DNA of 64,000 nt from Actinernus sp. WN-2022 (lineage: Eukaryota; Cnidaria; Anthozoa; Actiniaria; Actinernidae): contig JAOWCC010000019.1 of the NCBI GenBank assembly GCA_030867875.1, positions 37,057,976 to 37,121,975 of the forward strand. The letters run 5' to 3'. Shown piece after piece: positions 55,769 through 64,000 of this stretch. Both the position numbers and the translations under genes were made by a program. Numbering within the stretch: the stretch's first letter is position 1; the number at the start of each line of letters is the position of its first letter. The notes beneath the pieces were generated by a model, which was not told the DNA's origin, searched no databases, and was given only the letters and a program-made list of their open reading frames with translations.

Positions 55769-57150
55769 TAAGAGAGAAGAAAATATAGGACTTTACATTT
55801 AAAATAGTTTTTGCGTTCTGGAAGAAAGATTTCTGAACTTGAACGCAACTTGAAATATTCACGCATCGACCCAACTGTACCGAACCGAACCACTGAGAAA
55901 ACGCGCGGTACATGTGCAAAAGTGATTGACAGCACGGCCGGATTGAACTCTCGCCCGTAATTTCTCGCAAGTGAGAACAGCTTTTCTGCTGGTGTTTGTG
56001 ATGTTAGAGTTGTTTGATTGAGAAAGTACTTTATAAACATCCAGATCTAATTAATGCCTAGCCAAATGGAAGACGGAAAAGCGGGTAATTTACAGTCTAA
56101 AGTGGCTTTTCAAGCCTTAGAAGAGAGATAAGAAACACAGCTACGCTTGAATTCTGAGTTGGTCGAACGTTTTTGAGTTTCTTTATCCAATCAGATAGCT
56201 GGACGGCGGACATTATTTAACCAATCAAATCGCTGGACGGCGGACATTATTCGACCAATCAGATCGCTGGACGGCGGACATTTTTCGACCAATCAGATTG
56301 CTAGAACAAACACACACACAAAGACAGATGCATGAAATTTAATAGTACAGATACCTCGTACGAAACCATATCCGGGTCTTGTGCCGTATTGATATTTATT
56401 ATTCACCAAGCCATAAAATACTGCGCGCGACAAAAAAAAACACGAATGTGACGTCACACGTTCATATCGCTCGTAAAATCCCGGTAATGTAATAGCTTTG
56501 TGAATAATAATGGCACCCATAATGGAGCCACGCTCTGTGGAGTTTCCCTGCCACTTGTGGCGAATAAGTGAATTAGTGAATAAGTGAGATTAGTGAATAA
56601 TAAATAGAATCATTAGAGCGCTACAGAAACGTGAGTAGTATAGGAGGGATGGAATTACCCCCTTTTTTGGTGCGCTATGTTAATTTTTGGTGCGCTCTCA
56701 TTAATTCAATGACGTCACGGTTCTGTTGTCTTGGACTCATGAATAAAAAGTGGTGGGCTCATGAATAAAGTGGTGCGCTCATGAATAAAATGGGGGTGAA
56801 TAAATTATCTTTTGTCTGGGGCTCATGAATAAAGTGGTGCGCTATGCTAATTCATGAATAAAATGGGGGTGAATAAATTATCTATTGTCTGGAAATTGAA
56901 GTGGAATCTAATGACGGCATAGACGGTGGAGGATTTCAATTTCAGCTGTACAGCAGAACCCCTACAGAACTCCTACAGTGTCTTTATTATTTTCCTTACA
57001 GGTATTACCTTCACCATCACTCGTAACGTGATTCTGAGATCAGAATATTTATAAACCTTTACAGTAAATCCACTATGACTCATAAGAGCAACTTTGCTAT
57101 TGTCCTTAGGGATTAACGATAACTGAAACCATGAAAGACAGTTTGATAGA
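55769..57150. other. Non-coding with tandem repeats
   Basis: No gene supported. 56186-56306 is a tandem repeat listed below. At 56640-56890 words such as GTGGTGCGCTCATGAATAAA and GGGGGTGAATAAATTATCT recur (about 56790 and 56855), a partial duplication with about 65-bp offset. Confidence 0.45.
56186..56306 (+). repeat. 34-bp tandem repeat, 3.5 copies
   Basis: The unit ACCAATCAGATCGCTGGACG followed by GCGGACATTATTCG starts at 56186, 56220, 56254 and 56288, a constant 34-bp period with one to three changes per unit. Each unit carries a CCAAT box-like word. Confidence 0.92.
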
Positions 57151-58505
57151 AACAATAGTCCTATTGCTTTGAGGAAAACTCTTGTGATGCAAATTCTTCT
57201 CTAAAACATCTATAATTACCATACGAATAAAAACAAACCACGTTTTCCTTATCCTCGCGGAGTTGATAACTTTCTTATTTCTCAGTTCTTGGGTTGATAT
57301 AATGTACCGTGTTACAAGATTACACTGATTTATTTTTATTGATTTTTTCTTGTTGACAAATGCTACAGACAGTTGTGTTTTTACCGAGGAGAGGAAAATT
57401 AATGACCATGGTAGTCTAGTCTAAAAACTCTGCTTTAGCTATCATTTTCTAGTCTAGTCTAGAAATTGTTAACCTAGGTAGTATAGTCTAAAAACTCTAC
57501 TTTAGCTATCATTTTCTAATCTAGTCTTCAAATTGTATTATTTTCTAGTCTAGTCTAGAAACTCACAACACTCACAACGCCCGATGCCCACAAACCCGCA
57601 ACGCCCGTAACGCCCGTCAACTCCCGCCGCCCGTCAACGCCCGTTAACGCCCGTCAACGCCCGTCAACGCCCGCCTCCTCCTCCTCCTCCTCGTCCCGCC
57701 TCCTCCTCCTCGTCCCTCCTCCTCCCTCCCTCCCGCCTCCTCCTCCTCCCTCATCGCTACCCCAAAGCTTCCTTATGTTACAGAAAATATCTGGACAACC
57801 GAAAGTGTAACATAAGGAAGCCTTGGGGTAGCGATGAGGGAGGAGGAGGAGGCGGGAGGGAGGGAGGAGGAGGGACGAGGAGGGACGAGGAGGAGGAGGC
57901 GGGACGAGGAGGAGGAGGCAGGAGGAGGCGGGAGGAGGCAGGAGAAGGAGGGAGGAGGAGGAGGAGGAGGGAGGAGGAGGAGGATGGAGGAGAAGGAGGA
58001 GGAGGAGGCGGGCGTTGACGAGCGTTGACGGGCGGCGGGCGTTGACGGGCGGTGGGCGTTGACGGGCGTTACGGGCGTTGCGGGTTTGTGGGCATCGGGC
58101 GTTGTGAGTGTTGTGAGTTTTTAGACTAGACTAGAAAATAATACAATTTGAAGACTAGATTAGAAAATGATAGCTAAAGTAGAGTTTTTAGACTAGACTA
58201 CCTTGGTCATTAATTTTCCACTCCTCGGTAAAAACACAACTGTCTGTAGCATTTGTCAACAAGAAAAAATCAATAAAACATAAATCAGTGTAATCTTGTA
58301 ACACGGTAGATTATATCAACCCAAGAACTGAGAAATAAGAAAGTTATCAACTCCGCGAGGATAAGGAAAACGAACTGTTTTGAGATTGAATAAACTTTGT
58401 TTAATTTATCTGGTGGTTTGTTTTTATTCGTATGGTAATTATAGATCAGTTTTAGAGAAGAATTTGCATCACAAGAGTTTTCCTCAAAACAATAGGACTA
58501 TTGTT
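57151..58505. mobile_element. Giant palindrome (foldback) with minisatellite arms
   Basis: The left arm 57151-57782 and right arm 57806-58505 are inverted copies separated by 23 nt. From the outside inward the arms hold unique AT-rich DNA (AACAATAGTCCTATTG at the tip), AGTCTAGTCTAAAAACTC repeats (more copies on the left), a 10-bp GGGCGTTGAC minisatellite, GGA/CCT triplet runs, and CTTCCTTATGTTACA at the centre. The right arm has about 37 bp that the left arm lacks near 58375-58410. No target duplication or coding capacity was found. Open frames rich in Glu and Gly across the triplet runs are not genes. Confidence 0.88.
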
Positions 58506-59005
58506 GCCACTACATCCCATCGTTTTTTCGATTTCGGACCTTCTTACCTTCAACACCGCTTCTATTCAAGAGTTTGGTCACTGCAATTGCTGCTGTGTGT
58601 TCTGTTGTGAACCAATTCCATCATAAGCCCTTAAAATAATGTGTCCAAAGTGGTTCCTTTTATCAACAAAGATAGCATACTGCAAGGATATAGTTCCCCA
58701 GGAACAGTTCGCCATTTTTAAAGGGCCTCGAAGGTATCATTTTGGTTGAGTAACGAAGGAGAGACTACGCTTGTTTATGTCCACCATTTCACTTATCCCT
58801 ATGTAGTGTGGCACTGATTTGTGGGATAGCACTAGTCCTTAGGCTCTTTCAACCAAATGGCAAATAAGCAAGCGTGCCTGCTTGTTATCGACTTTAAAAT
58901 GTCCAATTTGTCGCACGAAATGTTTTATTCACAATTAAAATAAATATGGCTTGCTCCGATATTATGGGCAATTATGAAAATGAATCTCTTAAGCGGTTCA
59001 GAATA
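58506..59005. other. Non-coding spacer before kinase copy B
   Basis: No gene supported. A homologue of the first 45 or so codons of hydroxylysine kinase is missing here; the sequence directly before 59006 is unrelated to copy A. Confidence 0.5.
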
Positions 59006-59499
59006 TAGTGGAAAGCTATGACGACAGGAGCTTTTACATGAAAGGAAAACTAGAACGGGCTCTTCAGATGAACAGAAACGAGAAATCTGAAACATCTATT
59101 CAAGAAGAAGAATTTGTTCTGAAAATCGTAAACTCGGTGGAATCAAACTCACATCAAGTTTTAATAAGGGTGAATTCTGAATTGCTTCTGTTTCTAAATC
59201 GTAAGGGTATTAACTGTCCCGCTGCACAAACATCGCTTTATGGTTTCACAGAGGTATTTTGTCGTTTCCAACAAAAAACGCAAGGAAAAGTCACTGCTGA
59301 AAGATCCCGCGTCGATGACGTCATAGTGTTGTCGAATGAGGACCTCGTAGACGCGAATGCATAGAAAGATGGCAAAGAAATCTGTGCTGTGAAGCTGTTT
59401 AGCTTCGTACCTGGGAAGCTACTGTGTGACTTTGAGTTCACAAAGGACTTACTTGTGGATTTAGGGTTAAACGTAGCTCATCTACACAAAGCAATGAAG
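59006..59499 (+). pseudogene. HYKK: Hydroxylysine kinase copy B, exon 1, truncated and with a stop
   Basis: It matches copy A from SYDDR to the donor AAG|GTGAGT (59499/59500). The first 45 or so codons are absent. GCATAG replaces CCAGAG of copy A, giving a stop at 59362-59364; beyond it the frame continues with KDGKEICAVKLFSFVPGKLL to HLHKAMK. Two or three small in-frame additions (ALQMNRNEK, SNSHQ) distinguish it. Without a new first exon or start this copy cannot make a complete enzyme. Confidence 0.85.
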
Positions 59500-62400
59500 G
59501 TGAGTTTGATTGATTCTTAATAAAAACTAAAAGTGAAGACTGCAGAGCGAAGTTTGTGAACTTTTGTTTGCGGCTATGATCAAGGGAGCACAGCAGACTT
59601 ACCTGTTTTGTTTCACTGATCACTTCCAGGTTAGCCGCCATCTTGAAATTCATTTATTACAATGCGACTTTCCGTTGACCCTAAATAATGTTGGCGCTCA
59701 CGCTCACGAGGGAGTTCGCCGAACGAGTTCCGAAGCGGAGATTGTAACTAGAAAAGACGGGGAGTGAAACTGTGGTGCACGTGACGTCTATGAACCAATT
59801 GGAAACAATAACTCGGTGTGCGTCTTCTCATGATGCTCGTAGCAGTTTAATCCAAGTCACTGTTTTATCAACTTGGCGATCGAGAAAACAGTAAGAAAAA
59901 AACTCGAAAAAAGGCATTTTTCTAATAAGTGATTATTGTCTGCAATGTGCGACGCGTCAAATTGCCGAAATATGTTCCTTTCACCCTCAATATCTGTCAC
60001 CTAGACATGACAGACTGATTTAACAATTATCCTACAAGATCGCGCGGAATAGTAAGTAAGTAAGTTTGTAGACTTTATTTCAACACGGTAGTTTTAACAG
60101 TGGTAAACTGGTTTACATAAAAGCCGTGCGTAAAAATAATATATGTACAAACGTTATTACAATTAAGTTCAGTTAAAATATATAACTACAACGGGTAAAG
60201 CGCGAACATTAATATTTACAAGCCTTCGCTCGAGTTGGCTAAAATCAGGCGATATTCCGCAATATCGAGCAGGATAATTGTTTTATTATTCAACACATCG
60301 ATAACAACACGCAGTCTTTACTACAACAAAACCCGCAAAGAGTACATCTTTATTCATAAAATGGTTTTGGCGTGAATCAAGTGGCGCTCGCGCGCCGTGT
60401 TTGTACACGATTTTGGCGCCTGACAATTTGTCGACTTTGAGCACAGGCAGCCCAGACTCGACATATATTTCCCGCTTTTTGGGTTACCTGTGGTATGTTT
60501 CATAAGCGATCTCGGAAGAGTTTACATAATTGCTCCTTGTGAATTCTCTTTTCCGATTCCTACGAAATAAACCTTCAATAATAAAAGATTGATACTTAAT
60601 GAAGTTTTGTGAGTGGTTTTGGGGTGATTTGGGGACTTCTAAAACAGTTTATTAGGCCTCGAGGTTTTGAGTTTATGAGAAAAGAATGACTAGAAACATA
60701 GCTGAGCGCTAAAGTGGCTCAAAATAACGAAATAAGTGCCCTGCTTTCTAGCGTAAAATTGTCCTATTTGCTTACCATCGAGCGCTAAGTATTATCTGCT
60801 AGCACATATCACAAATTAGTATAAACCAACTAGTGGACTATTACAAATCCTGCATTCTGATTGGCTACCCTACTATAGGTGATAGCCCATGGTTGAGAAA
60901 AACCGCACGTATTTTTACGAAATAATAAAAAAATTCAACTTCAATTTGTTTCTTTCTATTATTTCCTACTGTCCAACTAGTTAGTTTATACTAAAACAAT
61001 TAGACCTCTCGCCCTCATGGGCTACGAGTTAAATAATTGATTCGTAGCCCATTCGGGCTGCGGGTCTAATTGTTAATTATCTGCTAGCAGATAATGTTGT
61101 ACGCATGCGCACTTAGTGCTATAGCTAGCTATGGAGAATGCGTTGCGTGTTCTCAGCCAATCAGAATCGAGATGTGAGTAAAATGTATAATAACAGGGCA
61201 TATTTCGATGTCATTATGTCGGTTATTGTTGTTATCATCCTTCAAATATTTTCTTTGACGCGCGCTTAACGCTCACAGGGTGTGTATTCGCTGACATTTC
61301 CCGCTCGCGGAGAGAAAATATCGGGTCACGTGACGAATTCCACCAATCACGCGCGAGAGAAAATATTTGATGGGTTATTAATTAACAAATCGCAGACATT
61401 TTTCCATTGTCCGCACTCGTATTGATCATAGAAATGACGCCATAAAATGTCCAAAACTTTGCAGTGAAACAACTCGCTGCGCTCGCTGTTGTTTTTTACA
61501 ACTACGAAGCACTTAGCTTCAAATGAGTGCGTAATAAACTGTTTTCGAGACGAAAAAGCCCATTGAAAGTCAAAACGTATACACTTCTAATTACCGGTGC
61601 CGAGAGAAAGCATTCTTTGACAAATGGCATTTCGGTTCACCGATTAATTTCTGTCATTGATGGAATGCTTGTGAAATCCTTTGTTTTTCTTTTCTGGATC
61701 AGAAAAGTTCTTGTTATAATTCAAGACTTCTGAGTCACAAAGTCTGAACCACAAATTCGCCGAAACTTCTCCGTTCAAGAGAAAACTCACATTTTGCCAA
61801 ATGGCACACTACAAAGAAGTTTGACTCACCGTTTAACTTCTCCTAGTAATGAAATGCTTGTGAAATCCTCATTTTCTTGTTTTTGGAAGCGAAGTTAACA
61901 GCCATTTGAATTCACAAACCTCGCCGTGAAGCTCGTTTTCATTGTCCGTACCTAAATTGCATATAGCGGAGATCCAAACAGAAAGCGAGAAAACCTATTT
62001 GTGGCGTCGGAATATGCCCTGATATTTCGTCCGCGGACATTATCTGTTCCGAGAAGAGAACAGTTTCCTAGAGCGAAGCTCGAGGGAAACTGTGAGCTTC
62101 GAGGATCAGATAATGTCCAAGGACAACTAAAGATTCCTAAACAATGGTTATTCAAATTGGACGCCGTTTATGCACAGGCTACCCAAGCGTAATGTTTTTC
62201 ATTACCGTTTATTTTACAAGACTTGACTGGGACTTGAGAGAGTTTTTAGAAATTATAATAATTATGTAAATATTGAAATAAAAGGAACAAGACTTTACCT
62301 GTGTGTTGGTCAGTTATTGAGCTGTGTCTGTGTGCAATTTCAGCGCATTTGGGCGATTTTTCATCCCGGCAGAACCAGACCAGTACTAAAGAGAGAGAAG

Positions 62401-63591
62401 GCAGGACACTGAAAAGGCCGATCTCCAACAACGAGTCGAACTCATAAAATATTTTCAACACGAAAATTAACGTCTGTGCTTGACTTTTTGCTATTAGATC
62501 CGAGATATGCCTCTTTTTCGAGGAGCAAGCTGCCATAGAAAACCATTGAACTATCACTAACCGCCATTTTTTACACCTCGGCAACTTAAAGGTGCCACGG
62601 CAAGAAGCCGTTGGCGTGGCCAAGTCTGGGCGCTAACAAAAAAAAGAATTGCTTCTATGTCTATTACAATGCACTTGAAACAAAAGAACTGAATAAATAT
62701 CTTTCTCTTGCACGCAGTTTGAGAACTTTTTAGGTAGGCTTTACGTTCTTTTTCCTTGAAACCAAGATTTGGATAAACATTTCATTTCAGCTAAGAGATC
62801 GATGAATAGTTTGTGCCCTCAAACATTAACTGGAGCTGAGAGGTTAATTATGGTTGAGAGGTTAATTATGTCATGTATTGAGAATTATATATTTCATAAT
62901 AAAAACTCTTTAAATCTTTTCGCTCTTAAATTGTCGTGGTTATGTTATAAAAGAAATGGTAAACGCTAGAGCTATGCGTCAACAATAACAACAAACAACA
63001 TTGTTATTTCACTCAAACAATTACAAAATTGTTTAAATGAGTTGGAAGACCCGAACAAAACCATACAGCTATCTAGCCAGGACTACCATATCACAAAACT
63101 AGTGTTAACATTAATAAATAAGTAATTAACATGAAATACAAGAACAGAATTACTTGACTAGTTATAAGAAAATGTATGGTAATAGATTAGCTGAAATTAT
63201 GTGATATTAATTAATAAATAAATAATATAATATGGTAATATGAGGAAACAATATAATAATTCTATAATGTCCATGTCCAGTTATGGACGCACTTGGGAGG
63301 TTGCCTATTATTGAAAAGTAAGCAGTCTTGAGTTTTGTCTTGAGCGACTCTTGCGCCCCTTTCGCACTTTAACTCGATGGACGCACGCTGCACGTTTTAG
63401 TATAGATGGTTTGCACTCAATCCCCAGAGATTCAAATGACAAAGGGCATGGCGGCCATGTTGGTGTACAGAACAAAAGAAGCTAACGAGGAATCTATTGT
63501 TACCTGTACACCAACATGGCCGCCGTGACGTCACGTGCAAAGGGTCTATATGTTCTTACCGATAAGTGTTAATGGTTATATTTTGAAACAG
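59500..63591 (+). other. Intron of hydroxylysine kinase copy B
   Basis: About 4.1 kb. It repeats the contents of copy A's intron in order: GATCGAGAAAACAGT (59879), the reversed LINE tail (60060-60260), a foldback arm (60443-60690), the GATTATCTGAT-type repeat (about 61190-62120), and a broken version of the 36-bp-arm hairpin (63280-63395). Extra material includes a GGCTACGAGTTAAATAATTG hairpin (about 61019-61060), an AT-rich stretch with ACAACAAACAAC (62980-63270) and a MITE (63405-63546). Confidence 0.75.
63405..63546. mobile_element. 142-bp TIR MITE, TATA-flanked, absent from copy A
   Basis: GATGGTTTGCAC at the left is mirrored by GTGCAAAGGGTC, with a second inverted word GGCCATGTTGGTGTACA inside. 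TATA lies on both sides (63401-63404 and 63547-63550), while copy A has TATA once at the corresponding site (41506-41509). It therefore inserted after the duplication, at a TA or TATA target. Confidence 0.88.
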
Positions 63592-64000
63592 GAATTCAGC
63601 GAGTTGAATGCCTCCACGCACATGCTTAGTCGTGAAGAATTTCCCTGGAATTTGAGAAACATGCCTACTGTAGTGGGGAACATTCTACACGATGCAGTGG
63701 AGAACAAACAAAGACGACAGCTCGTCGAATCAGTATGCCTGAGGTTTAAAGCTAAAGTGCTCTCTAAACTGGACTGCTTAGAGTCGCAGATGATCCACGG
63801 CGACCTCAATGAACACAATATTATTGTGCAGACAAAGCCAGAAGGTGGGGCATGTATACACGGTTTCATAGACTTCTGTAATATTGAGAACTCCTATCGC
63901 GTCCTAGACATTGCTATTGCTCTCTCTTACATCATGATGTCGTCACGCAATACCCGGATGAGTGCCATCGACGCCACCAGTCACTTTCTCGCAAGCTACC
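63592..64000 (+). CDS. HYKK: Hydroxylysine kinase copy B, exon 2 (runs off window)
   Basis: Starts after TTTTGAAACAG as in copy A. It is open to the window edge and nearly identical to copy A: SREEFPWNLRNMPTVVGN, catalytic HGDLNEHN, metal site IDFCN, and LDIAIALSYIMMSSRN. The catalytic residues are kept. Because exon 1 is damaged, it is either the surviving part of a pseudogene or part of a transcript with another first exon. Confidence 0.85.

Noticed and set aside
57834..58028. Glu/Gly-rich open frame
   Set aside because: It is a translation of GGA triplet repeats in the giant palindrome; no start context or domain.
57151..58505. Palindrome as a sequencing or assembly artefact
   Set aside because: Not excluded, but the arms differ by a 37-bp indel, substitutions and repeat number, which a simple mirrored read would not show.

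Overview
The window reads as nuclear DNA of an animal with a repeat-dense, AT-rich genome, most likely an anthozoan cnidarian such as a stony coral. The grounds are scattered TACATGTA-type words in the first 7 kb, GIY-YIG Penelope-like elements, several lineages of CR1/L2-like LINEs, very many short inverted-repeat elements, an invertebrate P2X7-type ballast-domain gene, and spliced genes with GT-AG introns. The taxonomic call is an inference; no marker gene settles it.

The only host gene recognised with confidence is a hydroxylysine kinase (HYKK/AGPHD1 family). It is present twice in the same orientation. Copy A has two coding exons (37623-38234 and 41551-42324) and looks intact. Copy B (59006-59499 and 63592 to the window edge) has lost its 5' coding part and carries a stop codon in exon 1, while its second exon is still open. 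The introns share the same repeats in the same order, so this is a segmental duplication about 21 kb apart, with later insertions visible by comparing the two copies.

Nearly everything else is mobile DNA, often nested. 1-9 kb: a 220-bp tandem array, a TTAA-flanked inverted-repeat element and other hairpin elements. 9.4-11.6 kb: a terminal-inverted-repeat element split by a 1.75-kb foldback with G-rich tandem repeats in its arms. 11.7-15.0 kb: a young Penelope-like element with perfect inverted terminal repeats and a 13-bp target duplication. 15.8-20.2 kb: another long foldback, split by a 5'-truncated LINE. 21-34 kb: a tyrosine-recombinase relic, many MITEs, and a TTAA-flanked element enclosing a RecQ-like helicase relic. 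42.5-49 kb: a second Penelope-like element, interrupted in its coding region by a 3.9-kb element that carries two convergent gene relics (THAP zinc finger and P2X7-type ballast domain) between inverted repeats. 50-56 kb: a LINE interrupted by at least five later insertions, one of them Helitron-like. 57.15-58.5 kb: a giant hairpin with 23 nt between its arms.

The most unusual objects are the two-gene inverted-repeat element at 42979-46888, the two foldbacks whose arms contain G-rich minisatellites, and the LINE 3' hairpins that keep pairing while their sequence changes.
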